This document shows positions 9,037-17,270 of a DNA stretch of 64,000 nt, in pieces; within the stretch, counting starts at the first letter, position 1; every line of letters begins with the position of its first letter. The notes beneath the pieces were generated by a model, which did not search any database, was not told the DNA's origin, and saw nothing but the letters and a program-made list of their open reading frames with translations. The stretch lies in NCBI RefSeq assembly GCF_017745095.1, contig NZ_JAGHZZ010000060.1:141169-205168 (forward strand), written 5' to 3'. The translations under genes were made by a program, and so were the position numbers. The DNA comes from Sporocytophaga sp. GTDB taxonomy: Bacteria > Bacteroidota > Bacteroidia > Cytophagales > Cytophagaceae.

Positions 9037-9969
9037 TTATTCCGAGTCATCTTCCTCCAACTTGTCTGGACTTCTTTTCTCTTTTATATAGAAGCCCAGT
9101 CCGATCTCGTACGTACGCAGATTAAGTCTGGCATGGGTGCTATATACCTGATAAGAAAAAAAGATGTTTAATTTATTGTCATTCAGATAAATTCCTTCGA
9201 GGCCCGCGGTTAAAGCCATGCCATTTTTATACTGATATACTGCTCCTGCAGAGAATAATCCGCCGAGGAGCGTACCAAAATATATCTGTGGGAAGGGTCT
9301 TTCGCTGTCATTTATCGGGTTGTTTACGTACCTGATCAGCAAAGCAGATTTTAATGAAATATAGTGATTTAAATGGAAAATTTTACCACAAACAACATTA
9401 TAATGTCGTGAAAGCCTTGTCACCTCATTAATTGGTACCACTCTTCCATTAGTTAACTGATTTACTGAGGCTCCGCAAAAAAACTGGTCGTTATAAAGTA
9501 ATATTCCTGCATTTCCAGTACTCGTCATGGAATTCGCACCCGCGGAAAGTTGTGTGGCCCCCACTGCATAATTGAATGCTCCCAACGCTAATCCTACTGA
9601 AAGATAATTTTTCTTACCAACAGGCATATGCCAGGCATAACTAACCATTACCTGATTTTTCTTGAAGTATTGGCCTTCTGAAATGCCAATAAAACTCAGA
9701 CCTACATTGTGAATGCGATCATACTTCTGGTAAAATTTAGCCTGAGCATTCAAATAATTCATATGATTGGTTATTCCTTCATAAGCATACCCTCTGTGAC
9801 CAACATTAATATCATATTTAAAATTTTCAGAACTCCTTGCAGGATTTGTCAAAGAATAAAATTCACAGAATTGATAGAGTTGAACAGGAAGAAATCTGTT
9901 CTCAGCCTGCTGTGCAATAGAATTTAAAGACCCAAAAGTTAAAAATAAAAATATTAGATAAATCCTCAT
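9037..9969 (-). CDS. PorP/SprF family T9SS outer-membrane protein
   Basis: 310 residues with a signal peptide (to about AQQ, residue 21). The early block FYSLTNPARS corresponds to the family signature YLLNPAxAG. Alternating beta strands rich in Gly and Tyr run to the C-terminus (IGLGFYI), followed by a charged tail. Family members sit in the outer membrane and help attach or export a specific partner, as SprF does for SprB. Here the partner is inferred to be the Ig-repeat protein directly downstream. It is divergent from the ECF sigma gene, with about 157 bases between them. Confidence 0.88.
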   Translation of the reverse strand: MRIYLIFLFLTFGSLNSIAQQAENRFLPVQLYQFCEFYSLTNPARSSENFKYDINVGHRGYAYEGITNHMNYLNAQAKFYQKYDRIHNVGLSFIGISEGQYFKKNQVMVSYAWHMPVGKKNYLSVGLALGAFNYAVGATQLSAGANSMTSTGNAGILLYNDQFFCGASVNQLTNGRVVPINEVTRLSRHYNVVCGKIFHLNHYISLKSALLIRYVNNPINDSERPFPQIYFGTLLGGLFSAGAVYQYKNGMALTAGLEGIYLNDNKLNIFFSYQVYSTHARLNLRTYEIGLGFYIKEKRSPDKLEEDDSE

Positions 9970-10126
9970 TTAGCTAGTGCTTCCAAAGCACTTTAAAACT
10001 AGTCAAACTTTATGAAAATTTGTCACTAAATTCAATAAAATGAGTGGTAACTTTTATAAAAAAATTCCACAGAGGGGTTACAATTAATTCCTTAATTTGT
10101 AGAATGATCAGATAAAATCCGGTTCA

Positions 10127-10726
10127 GTGGCTTACAGCAACACCTACATCCTAGAATCTATTGCAGGGAAAGATAATTCACAAATATTATCTTATCTCTA
10201 CAAGACTTATTTCCCGAGGATTAAAAAATTAATTATTGAAAATTCAGGAAATTCTGAAGATGCTGAAGATATTTTCCAGGAAGCCATTGTCATTCTATAC
10301 AGACAGGTGAAACTAAACCGGTTTGATTCCACCTATGAAGTCGGAGCATTTATATATTCAGTGGCTCGGAACTTGTGGATCAATGAAGCAAAACGTAGAA
10401 AAGTAAAAGAAAAAGTATATAAAGAAGAATCCTCGGCAATAATCTATTCTGAGTCCGATACATTAGACCTGATGATATCAGAAGAAAGGTCTCAACTCTT
10501 AACCTCAGTACTTGGGGAGTTGGGTGATAGATGTAAAGAACTTCTTTCTTACACCATTTATCATAAAATGTCTATGAAAGAAATTTGTGAAAAAATGGGC
10601 TTTACTACTGAAAATGGAGCAAAAACCAGAAACTACAAATGCAAACAGCAGCTGATAAGCTTGCTGAAGAAAAATCCCTTAGTAAAAGAATTAATAAATC
10701 ATGAGCAACCTGAGAGACAGTTTTGA
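10127..10726 (+). CDS. ECF-type RNA polymerase sigma factor
   Basis: 199 residues. Region 2 covers about 20-95 (YKTYFPRIKKL, AEDIFQEAIVILYRQV, AFIYSVARNLWINEAKRRK). Region 4 covers about 130-185 with the helix-turn-helix MSMKEICEKMGFTTENGAKTRNYKCKQQ split over a short loop. The start is a GTG at 10127. It overlaps the downstream membrane anti-sigma gene by 26 bases, which implies translational coupling. The divergent neighbours are a PorP-like protein and a T9SS substrate, which makes them candidate regulon members; no operator can be assigned by eye. Confidence 0.93.
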   Translation: MAYSNTYILESIAGKDNSQILSYLYKTYFPRIKKLIIENSGNSEDAEDIFQEAIVILYRQVKLNRFDSTYEVGAFIYSVARNLWINEAKRRKVKEKVYKEESSAIIYSESDTLDLMISEERSQLLTSVLGELGDRCKELLSYTIYHKMSMKEICEKMGFTTENGAKTRNYKCKQQLISLLKKNPLVKELINHEQPERQF

Positions 10727-11831
10727 GAAGATAGATGAATACCTTAACGGGGAGCTTTCCGGACACAATCTTATTGAATTTAAGGAGATGATGGAAAAGC
10801 ACGAAAGTCTTGCCGAAGAGGTGCAATTGCAACAGCTTGCTAATGAAGCAATCGTAGAACTGAATCTGACTGAGCTCAGAAAAGATTTAAAACGCATCTC
10901 TTTGAAAGAAAGAACCACCAGTCGCTACAAACTATTTGGAAGCCTTGCAGCTGCTGTTGTATTGATTTCAGGTATTACCTACTTTACGCTGTCCCCTAAT
11001 GCAGATGAATTTGAAGCTGCAAATCCCCCCCTTGTAAACCCGGCTTCAAAAGAATCACCTATATCCAAAAATGCTAAACTGTCAGAAAAAATAGTAGCTA
11101 CTCCTAATCACTATACTTCTGAAATTGCAACTCAAAAACAAACAAATGTTGAGAAAAAAGAGCAGGTTGCATCTTCGTCAACATCGGATCCGCAAAGATT
11201 AAAAGATTCTATAATACAACTTCCTGCTACTATCACATATTCTAAGTCTAATAATCTGGACATAGAACAAAAGGCAGAGCAATCGAAGGAAAACAATAAT
11301 CAAAACAGCGGCACGGTTCCTTGCAAAGCAGAAGCTATAGATGCTTTTATACATATTGAACCTGCTTGTAAGGACCAGAAAGGTTCAGGAAAAATTACAA
11401 TTGACCTTGCTTCAGTAAAAGGTGGGAAACCTGGCTATAAGTTTTCACTTAATGGGGGCACCGAGTATCAAGAATTTCCGGTATTTGAAGAGTTAGCTTC
11501 CGGGTCAGTTCAGCTCTTAATCAAAGATGCACAAGGTTGTATATCAAAAAAACATTTGACAATACCTGAGAAAAATTGCTTTAAAGAAGTGATCATTTAC
11601 CCATTAAAAGGCGAAACCTGGACAGCTCCTGTTATTTCAAAAGAAAATGTAATTACAATTAAAGATCTTCAAGGCAAAATTTTATTTGAATACAGCTATT
11701 CCGATAGTGATAACTTTACTTGGGATGGCAAAACAAACGATGGACAAGATTTGTCAATGGGACAATACTATTATACTATTAAAGGAGATAAAGGAAATAT
11801 TATTAACGGATATATTTCCATACCTCGCTAA
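10701..11831 (+). CDS. Transmembrane anti-sigma protein with T9SS type B-like C-terminal domain
   Basis: 376 residues. The cytosolic N-terminus (about 1-75) has the acidic, helical look of Bacteroidota anti-sigma domains (KIDEYLNGELSGHNLIEF). One membrane helix follows at 78-97. The periplasmic part begins with a Ser/Lys/Asn-rich linker to about residue 205. Next is a SprB-like repeat with the features GGKPGYKFSLNGG and LLIKDAQGC. The end is a domain closing with WDGKTNDGQDLSMGQYYY and GYISIPR, the pattern of gliding-associated (type B) T9SS sorting domains. The same two modules end the T9SS substrate encoded at 7023-8978. That an inner-membrane anti-sigma protein carries them suggests it senses T9SS cargo or machinery; this is inference. 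Confidence 0.85.
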   Translation: MSNLRDSFEKIDEYLNGELSGHNLIEFKEMMEKHESLAEEVQLQQLANEAIVELNLTELRKDLKRISLKERTTSRYKLFGSLAAAVVLISGITYFTLSPNADEFEAANPPLVNPASKESPISKNAKLSEKIVATPNHYTSEIATQKQTNVEKKEQVASSSTSDPQRLKDSIIQLPATITYSKSNNLDIEQKAEQSKENNNQNSGTVPCKAEAIDAFIHIEPACKDQKGSGKITIDLASVKGGKPGYKFSLNGGTEYQEFPVFEELASGSVQLLIKDAQGCISKKHLTIPEKNCFKEVIIYPLKGETWTAPVISKENVITIKDLQGKILFEYSYSDSDNFTWDGKTNDGQDLSMGQYYYTIKGDKGNIINGYISIPR

Positions 11832-11833
11832 CC

Positions 11834-12118
11834 TTACCACATCTCATCTATACTGCGGTCATAATTATGATAATATCTGTAATTATAAGGATAATAATTC
11901 CAACCATAACCGTAATTATAGTTCTGGTAACCCGGGTTTGAATAAGGGTAGAATGATCCATAATCATTCCAGTACGGATCATAATTATTATAGTAAGAAT
12001 ACGGATAATAATCATATCCATAGCTATTTGGATATGTTCTGCCAACATAAGTTCCCGAAGAACAAGCAATCATAAAAAATATTAACAAAGAAATAATGAA
12101 TAACCCCAACCGCTTCAT
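11834..12118 (-). CDS. Small tyrosine-rich lipoprotein
   Basis: 94 residues. It begins with a clear lipoprotein signal peptide (MKRLGLFIISLLIFFMIACS, lipid Cys19). The mature 76 residues contain 25 Tyr and many Asn, Pro and Gly in a pattern of short YxxY units. It ends in a charged RSIDEMW. No family is recognised. The stop is only two bases from the stop of the convergent anti-sigma gene. The signal peptide and lipobox argue that this frame, rather than the overlapping frames on either strand, is the real gene. The composition suggests a structural or surface-coat role, which is speculative. Confidence 0.75.
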   Translation of the reverse strand: MKRLGLFIISLLIFFMIACSSGTYVGRTYPNSYGYDYYPYSYYNNYDPYWNDYGSFYPYSNPGYQNYNYGYGWNYYPYNYRYYHNYDRSIDEMW

Positions 12119-12202
12119 AACCTTTTGTAGTTTTAGCCCTTCTTTATTTTAACAACACAATAAAATTTTTTGTGCAATAATTCGTTAGCTAGATTAAATT
12201 TA

Positions 12203-12619
12203 ATGACGTCAGAGACAAGCGTAAAAATGGAAAGTCAGGAAAGTCAATATGAAGATGAGTTTATATATATAAAAATCATTGATGGCATTATTTGCTGTGA
12301 GACCAAAAAAGAAATGGTTATCAATTACGAATTTGCCGAGCTTGCAATAAACAAAAGAATAAAGATCTGTGGAGACAAGTACTATCCATTACTCAACGAT
12401 GTCCGCAAAGTAAAATATGTTACTAAAGATGCTATGCAACTGCTTAATTCGGATAAAGGTACATGTTATCTGACAGCGGGAGCATTCATCATTAAAAGTA
12501 AAGCTCAGGAAATCTTCGGGAACTTTTTCATAAAATTTAAAACTCATAAAGTGCCTGCAAGGCTCTTTACTGACAAGACCAAAGCACTTCAGTGGCTCGA
12601 ACAATATAAGGTATCATAG
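12203..12619 (+). CDS. Small soluble protein, possibly STAS/SpoIIAA-like
   Basis: 138 residues from the ATG at 12203 (MTSETSVKME); a TTG at 12170 in frame is less likely. The alternating pattern (FIYIKIIDGIICCETK, YYPLLNDVRKVKYVT, KVPARLFTDKTKALQWLEQY) resembles the SpoIIAA/STAS-like fold of small Cytophagales proteins in which a central strand is followed by a helix and a C-terminal ALxWL helix. There is no signal peptide or membrane segment. The function is unknown, and the fold assignment is from pattern only. Confidence 0.65.
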   Translation: MTSETSVKMESQESQYEDEFIYIKIIDGIICCETKKEMVINYEFAELAINKRIKICGDKYYPLLNDVRKVKYVTKDAMQLLNSDKGTCYLTAGAFIIKSKAQEIFGNFFIKFKTHKVPARLFTDKTKALQWLEQYKVS

Positions 12620-12762
12620 ATAAAATTTAATGAAATCTTAATTACCACATAAAAAAATGGGAATGGTTTTTGAAATTAAATTTTAATACTTATATTGAAG
12701 CAAGATCATAGAATCTCTTTAATATAATTATATTTTAACCGAATATAAATCAAAGCTTAGAG

Positions 12763-13008
12763 ATGGATTTCGAAAAAATTTCAGCCGAACTCAACAATAA
12801 AACAGTAGTTGCTGTTTTTGACGAAAAAAGTGAATCGTACAAAAAGCTTGGGCTAAAATTTATTGGCAGACTGGTTGGTAGAACTAAAGTAAAAACCGGT
12901 GCCATTGCTCAAGGCGTGATCTCAATCACAATTCTTACCCAGGATTACATTACACTTACGATCCCCTGCACAGACATTAAGTCACTCTCCGAATGGTTAA
13001 TGAAATAG
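12763..13008 (+). CDS. Hypothetical 81-residue protein
   Basis: It begins MDFEKISAELNNKTVVAVF and ends in IKSLSEWLMK. The predicted structure is alternating strands and a terminal helix, without signal peptide, cysteines or known motif. It is not recognised. It has a plausible ATG start, its own upstream spacing of about 140 bases, and a terminator about 30 bases after the stop, which supports it as a real single gene. Confidence 0.6.
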   Translation: MDFEKISAELNNKTVVAVFDEKSESYKKLGLKFIGRLVGRTKVKTGAIAQGVISITILTQDYITLTIPCTDIKSLSEWLMK

Positions 13009-13036
13009 TCTTTAACCATAGGTAAAAATTTTAAGG

Positions 13037-13080
13037 CCCGAAGCATTTTGATCCATCAAGTACTTCGGGTTCTTTATTTT
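13037..13080 (+). terminator. Terminator between convergent genes
   Basis: Stem CCCGAAG (13037-13043) with CTTCGGG (13063-13069), followed by TTCTTTATTTTC. It lies between the 81-residue gene and the antiporter gene. Confidence 0.75.
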
Positions 13081-13084
13081 CAAA

Positions 13085-14536
13085 TCAAGAAAAATACTCT
13101 TTCAATTCGTGTACTTTCTCTTTCGCTACCAAAACCTGAATGATGTCTCCTGGCTCCAGCACTGTTCCTCCACTGGGCACAAAGTAATTATTGTCTCTTG
13201 TAATGGTGACAATCAGGTTCCCTTTCAACTGCGGAATCTGTACCAGAGATTTATTAATACTACCATGTCTTTCAGGTACACGAAGATTAATAAGTTTCAT
13301 AGAACTATCTTGAGGATAACTGAATTCAACAGGTGATTTTATTTTTGTTTTTGATGGTGCGTCAAGTTTCAGCCATTTAGCTATTGGAGATATAATCCAA
13401 CCTTGAACAATAGCTGAAGACAGCACAATAAAAAACACTACATTAAATATCCAACCAGCTTCTTTTATCCCTGCCAAAAGAGGAAAGGTGGCTAGGATCA
13501 CAGGTACAGCTCCTCTGAGACCAACCCAGGAGATCAAAAACTTTTCTCTGTAATTAAATTCAGACTTCGCCAACGAAATAAATACTCCTAATGGCCTTGC
13601 TACCACTATAAGAAAAACAGACACCAGGATTCCGGTAAACATTACCGGCACCAACTTACTTGGAAATACAAGCAAACCAAGAGTAATAAACATTCCTGTT
13701 TGAGACAGCCAGGCAAGACCATCAAAAAATCTATATATAGCTCTTTTGTGTACTACTTCATAATTATTAACTACAACCCCCGCTACATATACAGCCAGGA
13801 ATCCACTTCCCTCTACCTTTGCAGTAAAGGAATATATTAATACTGAAAAAGCCAGCACAAAAACAGTGTAAAAACCTTCAATAGGAAATCTTACTCTGTT
13901 TATAATTGCCACCATTAACCTACCTGCAGAAAAACCAATAAGGAAGCCAAGTCCCATTTGCAGAAAAAACAACTCAAAAAATTCAATATATGATGTGCTT
14001 CTATTGGTAATAAATGCAATAAGACTTATTGTAAGGAAAATGGCCATTGGATCATTCGTTCCAGATTCAAGCTCCAGCAATGGCTTTACCTTCCCTTTCA
14101 AGTTCAAATTACTGAAGCTTAATATTGAAAATACTGCTGCTGCATCTGTTGACGAAACTACCGCACCAAGCAACAATGCCTTGGCCCATTGAAGATCAAA
14201 AAGGAAATGAACAAATGCTCCCACAGCATATGTAGTAATTAAAACTCCAAGCGTAGAAAGACTTAGAGACGACCACATCACAGGTTTGGTTTTGGACCAG
14301 TTGGTATCAAGTCCACCAGAAAAAAGTATAAATATTAATGAAATAATTCCAACATTCTGGGCTATTGAGGCATTATCAAACTCAATACCACCAGGACCTT
14401 CAGAACCGGCAAGCATACCAATACCTATAAAGATTAATAATACAGGCATTCCAATTTTCTTTGACACTTTAGCAACAATTGTACTAATGATGATAAGGAT
14501 AGATATACTAAGTAAAATTGTTTCCAGAGAATTCAT
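13085..14536 (-). CDS. CPA1-type potassium/proton antiporter (CvrA/NhaP2-like)
   Basis: 483 residues with about 12 hydrophobic segments. The transport core shows Asp131 in SSTDAAAVF and the Asn161-Asp162 pair in ESGTNDPMA, the ion-binding residues of CPA1 antiporters. After about residue 395 the protein becomes cytosolic and ends with a TrkA-C (RCK_C) regulatory domain (LRVPERHGSINKSLVQIP, LEPGDIIQVLVA). This core plus RCK_C layout is that of NhaP2/CvrA K+/H+ antiporters, which export potassium from the cytoplasm. It is a single gene on the minus strand; the start ATG at 14536 gives a normal N-terminal membrane helix. Confidence 0.92.
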   Translation of the reverse strand: MNSLETILLSISILIIISTIVAKVSKKIGMPVLLIFIGIGMLAGSEGPGGIEFDNASIAQNVGIISLIFILFSGGLDTNWSKTKPVMWSSLSLSTLGVLITTYAVGAFVHFLFDLQWAKALLLGAVVSSTDAAAVFSILSFSNLNLKGKVKPLLELESGTNDPMAIFLTISLIAFITNRSTSYIEFFELFFLQMGLGFLIGFSAGRLMVAIINRVRFPIEGFYTVFVLAFSVLIYSFTAKVEGSGFLAVYVAGVVVNNYEVVHKRAIYRFFDGLAWLSQTGMFITLGLLVFPSKLVPVMFTGILVSVFLIVVARPLGVFISLAKSEFNYREKFLISWVGLRGAVPVILATFPLLAGIKEAGWIFNVVFFIVLSSAIVQGWIISPIAKWLKLDAPSKTKIKSPVEFSYPQDSSMKLINLRVPERHGSINKSLVQIPQLKGNLIVTITRDNNYFVPSGGTVLEPGDIIQVLVAKEKVHELKEYFS

Positions 14537-14906
14537 GAATTAAATATACTAAGCTTTTGATGATTGTTATTATTTGAAAATGCTCTTTCGGCTTATATAA
14601 AATATAGATTGAATCTATCTGGCCCTCTAAAAGACATTCTCCAAAATTTCTATTGCATTCAAAAATTGAACTGAATAAAAACTATTAAACCAGAAAAACT
14701 TTAACTGATATGGCAAAAAAATCAAGATATCTTTAGAAGTAAAATAATATAGGAAATATACTTCCTGCACCATACCCAATAAGAGACCTGGAACTATGGC
14801 AACAAAATGAAAAGCAGAAAAAAATTGCTTTTTCAACCTAACCTATAAATGTTCAATACAATGGTAAAAAAACCTGCAGGTTATTCATTATTCTTCATCA
14901 ACTAAA

Positions 14907-15080
14907 TCATAAATATGATTCAGCTTTTTTATAGTGCCTATAAAAGCTTATTCTCTTAGCTCTTATTTCTTTCATCATTGCCATGTTTTCTTCAATAATC
15001 ATGTCAATGTTTGCTTTTTTCTGCCTAAAACCCAAACTGGATCTAAGCCAGACTAATGTTTTTAAGACCATCTTTTTCAT
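14907..15080 (-). CDS. Possible small basic protein, 57 codons
   Basis: ATG at 15078-15080, TGA at 14907-14909. The product starts MKKMVLKTLVWLRSSLGF and continues as a charged helix (MIIEENMAMMKEIRAKR). The codon and residue use is like that of real genes nearby (Lys, Ile, Met, Glu-rich, no odd codons). On the minus strand it is followed after 25 bases by AACCTGCAGGTT and seven T, a weak terminator. It is not recognised; it could be a small gene or the remnant of a larger one. Confidence 0.35.
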   Translation of the reverse strand: MKKMVLKTLVWLRSSLGFRQKKANIDMIIEENMAMMKEIRAKRISFYRHYKKAESYL

Positions 15081-15423
15081 AATGTATTTTTACGATTTTA
15101 GAACGTGGACAGTTTCAATTTTTAATTGTTATATCCCAAGAAATCATCAATTCAACTATAGACTTTAAATATTCAACAAAAAAATGTACAGGTAAACTAC
15201 CAATCTTTTATGTTTCAGATGTTTACTTTTTCCATGTGATTTAGTATTACAAAAATTACTTTATTGCTGGCCTCCAGCTTAACATTAGGATTTTTTTTAT
15301 GAATTATAATAAGGTGGATAGGTAAAACAATTATAATTCTAATTTTAGGCACAAAAACTTTTCCTTTAAAGAATAGAATACTAGAAAGTTACAGTAATAT
15401 ATATAACTTTAAATCCTCTTTAA

Positions 15424-15462
15424 TTGAAGTATGATTTAAAGTACAAATTAACCATACTTCAA
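15424..15462. promoter_or_regulatory. Inverted repeat upstream of the PAS-LuxR gene
   Basis: TTGAAGTATG (15424-15433) and CATACTTCAA (15453-15462) are perfect 10-base arms with a 19-base spacer. They end 59 bases before the start codon at 15522. No T-run follows, so it looks more like an operator or leader hairpin than a terminator. Confidence 0.45.
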
Positions 15463-15521
15463 CAACTAGTTAGTTTAGTTTTTAATACGACAGTATAACA
15501 TTTTTCAATTTCAAATAGCAT

Positions 15522-16328
15522 ATGGAAAAAACAGTTTCCGATTCAATCAACAGAAAACTGGTAGACATTACCAGGAAATTCTATAATTATCCTGATGGAA
15601 AAATTAAGGGTAATCAAAGAGATTTAAACATAGCTGATTTATTAAATATAAATTCAGCTACAATAACAGGTATATACAATCATGTCAGTTGTGGTTATGA
15701 TTTTTTCAGTTCTAACACCAAGGCAATTTTAGGATTTGATCATAAAAAGTTCTTGCAAGGAAACATCCAATTTATACTTTCCTTATTGCATCCAGCGCAA
15801 AGAGATCTTTTCGACAATGAAATCCTTCCACTACTTTTTAAGTATTATCATTTGTATTCTCAGAAAAGAAAAGTCACTGACCTTAAATTAAGTTTTACTT
15901 TAAAGATGAGAAGAAGTGATGGCAACTATATTTGGACTTTATTAGAATTGAGGCCATTTAAAACCAACTCCAAAGGACAGCCCATTCATTCAATACTTTC
16001 AATATCTGATGTTTCTTTATTTAAAAAAGATGAAGTAAATGAGTTTCTTGTTTGCAAAAAATCAGACGCAGGCCTGTTAAAAAAAATCTTCTCTACCAGC
16101 TTTAGCTCTACAGGTGCCAAATACAAATTTTCAAAGAGAGAACTCGAAATCATCTCTCTTCTGGCAGAAGGAAAGACAAGCAAAAAGATAGGTGAAATTC
16201 TAAATCTCAGTGTCCACACAGTTTCTACGCACAGAAAAAATATGATTGAAAAGAGCAGTGTGCAGAACACCACTGAATTGATAAAACTGGCAACTATTAG
16301 GGGCTTAATAGAAAATTTTAATAGATAA
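15522..16328 (+). CDS. PAS domain LuxR-type transcriptional regulator
   Basis: 268 residues. A PAS-fold sensor lies at about 45-170 (GYDFFSSNTKAILGFDHKKF, the sequence MRRSDGNYIWTLLELRPF and the closing ILSISDVS are typical of PAS_3). A LuxR/GerE helix-turn-helix covers about 203-265 (FSKRELEIISLLAEGKTSKKI, LNLSVHTVSTHRKNM). There is no receiver domain, so it is a one-component regulator. The ligand is unknown. An inverted repeat upstream (15424-15462) is a candidate autoregulatory site. It is convergent with the TonB-domain gene cluster. Confidence 0.9.
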   Translation: MEKTVSDSINRKLVDITRKFYNYPDGKIKGNQRDLNIADLLNINSATITGIYNHVSCGYDFFSSNTKAILGFDHKKFLQGNIQFILSLLHPAQRDLFDNEILPLLFKYYHLYSQKRKVTDLKLSFTLKMRRSDGNYIWTLLELRPFKTNSKGQPIHSILSISDVSLFKKDEVNEFLVCKKSDAGLLKKIFSTSFSSTGAKYKFSKRELEIISLLAEGKTSKKIGEILNLSVHTVSTHRKNMIEKSSVQNTTELIKLATIRGLIENFNR

Positions 16329-16337
16329 TAAGGACTC

Positions 16338-16769
16338 TTATTTTAAGGAATGGTGTTTTTCAGGAAGTCTGAATATTACTGGTAATATCTGGCATCCTGA
16401 AACAGCCTCTCCATCTATTGTGGCAGGATTCCAAGCCGGCATTAGTTTTATTACCCGCAATGCTTCCTCGTCAAAAAATATTTGCCCAGGCTCAGCTATT
16501 CTGGGATCCATTATATTTCCGTATATATCAATATCAAAGGTAACAAATACTGTATCTTCTAGCCCTTTTATCAAAGCCTCTTCCGGGTATTGGAGATTTT
16601 GCTTTAAATATATTTTCAGATTCCCTCTAAATGTGGCTGGCTTTTTCTTTTGTTTTCCTGCCGTTGATTTATATGCTTCTTTAGAATTCGAAAGCGTAAT
16701 TTCAGTTGAATTATTAGCTGATGCTATTCCGGAAAATAGTATCAATGCCACAATCATCAGATTTCTCAT
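16338..16769 (-). CDS. Secreted TonB C-terminal domain protein (third of three)
   Basis: The ATG at 16769 is chosen because it starts a signal peptide (MRNLMIVALILFSGIASA); the in-frame TTG nine bases earlier is not needed. The rest, about 120 residues, is a TonB C-terminal domain: LKIYLKQNLQYPEEALIKG, VFVTFDIDIYGNIMDPRI, DEEALRVIKLMPAWNPA, LPVIFRLP. There is no membrane anchor or proline-rich spanning region, so it cannot act as a classical TonB energy transducer. Such free-standing domains are common in Bacteroidota, with unknown function. It starts 9 bases after the stop of the preceding paralogue, in one operon. Confidence 0.8.
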   Translation of the reverse strand: MRNLMIVALILFSGIASANNSTEITLSNSKEAYKSTAGKQKKKPATFRGNLKIYLKQNLQYPEEALIKGLEDTVFVTFDIDIYGNIMDPRIAEPGQIFFDEEALRVIKLMPAWNPATIDGEAVSGCQILPVIFRLPEKHHSLK

Positions 16770-16778
16770 AAATAACAA

Positions 16779-17240
16779 TTACTTTTTACCTTTTTTAGAC
16801 AGAAGAAATTCTACTGGTAACACCTTTTTACTATCAACGGGTTTGCCATCCGAATATCCAGGTTTCCAATCTGGCATTAACTGAAATACTCTCATTACTT
16901 CTTCATCAAAACCATTACCAAGTCCTCTTACAATACGAGGATTAATAATTTTACCAGTTGAGTCTATAGTGAATTCTACAAAAACTTTTCCTTCAAGCTT
17001 ATTTTTCAATCCCTCTTCCGGATACTTAATATTTTCACGAAAAAACTTTTCCAGATTGTACGGACAAACTGGTGGTCTAAAATTATCAGTATCCTCAGAT
17101 TTGTTCTTTTTTTTATCAGGATAAATTCTTTCTCCTTTGGAGTTAACTATTGAACTTTCATGGACAAAATCTGATTGAGCAGATGCTATTACATTAAATG
17201 TAAGCAAAAGAAGAATTATAAAAATATACTTAGAGATCAT
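16779..17240 (-). CDS. Secreted TonB C-terminal domain protein (second of three)
   Basis: 153 residues. The signal peptide ends at about residue 21 (MISKYIFIILLLLTFNVIASAQ). A charged linker with several Lys follows (PDKKKNKSED). The TonB C-terminal domain contains LEKFFRENIKYPEEGLKNK, VFVEFTIDSTGKIINPRIV, DEEVMRVFQLMPDWKPG and LPVEFLL. It lies between two paralogues on the same strand, with 30 bases to the upstream one. As with its neighbours there is no TonB membrane helix. Confidence 0.8.
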   Translation of the reverse strand: MISKYIFIILLLLTFNVIASAQSDFVHESSIVNSKGERIYPDKKKNKSEDTDNFRPPVCPYNLEKFFRENIKYPEEGLKNKLEGKVFVEFTIDSTGKIINPRIVRGLGNGFDEEVMRVFQLMPDWKPGYSDGKPVDSKKVLPVEFLLSKKGKK

Positions 17241-17270
17241 TTATAAAATTAAATCAATTTATGTGAATCA

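Larger units (their letters stand above)
14537..15521. other. Long intergenic region, mostly without a supported gene
   Basis: About 985 bases of very AT-rich DNA between the antiporter and the LuxR-type gene. I see one possible 57-codon gene on the minus strand (14907-15080), a 12-base palindrome AACCTGCAGGTT at 14871-14882 followed by a T-run on the minus strand, and a 10-base inverted repeat at 15424-15462. The other frames here have no ATG with a sensible protein behind it. Confidence 0.6.

Noticed and set aside
11686..12075. Open frames on both strands overlapping the Tyr-rich lipoprotein gene (also 11848-12069 on the minus strand)
   Set aside because: They are by-products of the TAT/AAT-rich repeats; only the 11834-12118 minus frame has a signal peptide and lipobox.
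14627..14836. 69-codon hydrophobic frame on the minus strand
   Set aside because: It starts with TTG only, is Phe/Leu-rich as expected from AT-rich DNA, and has no supporting signals.
14983..15168. 61-codon plus-strand frame in the same gap
   Set aside because: It overlaps the better minus-strand candidate at 14907-15080, and its composition (Phe, Tyr, Asn) looks like antisense of that sequence.
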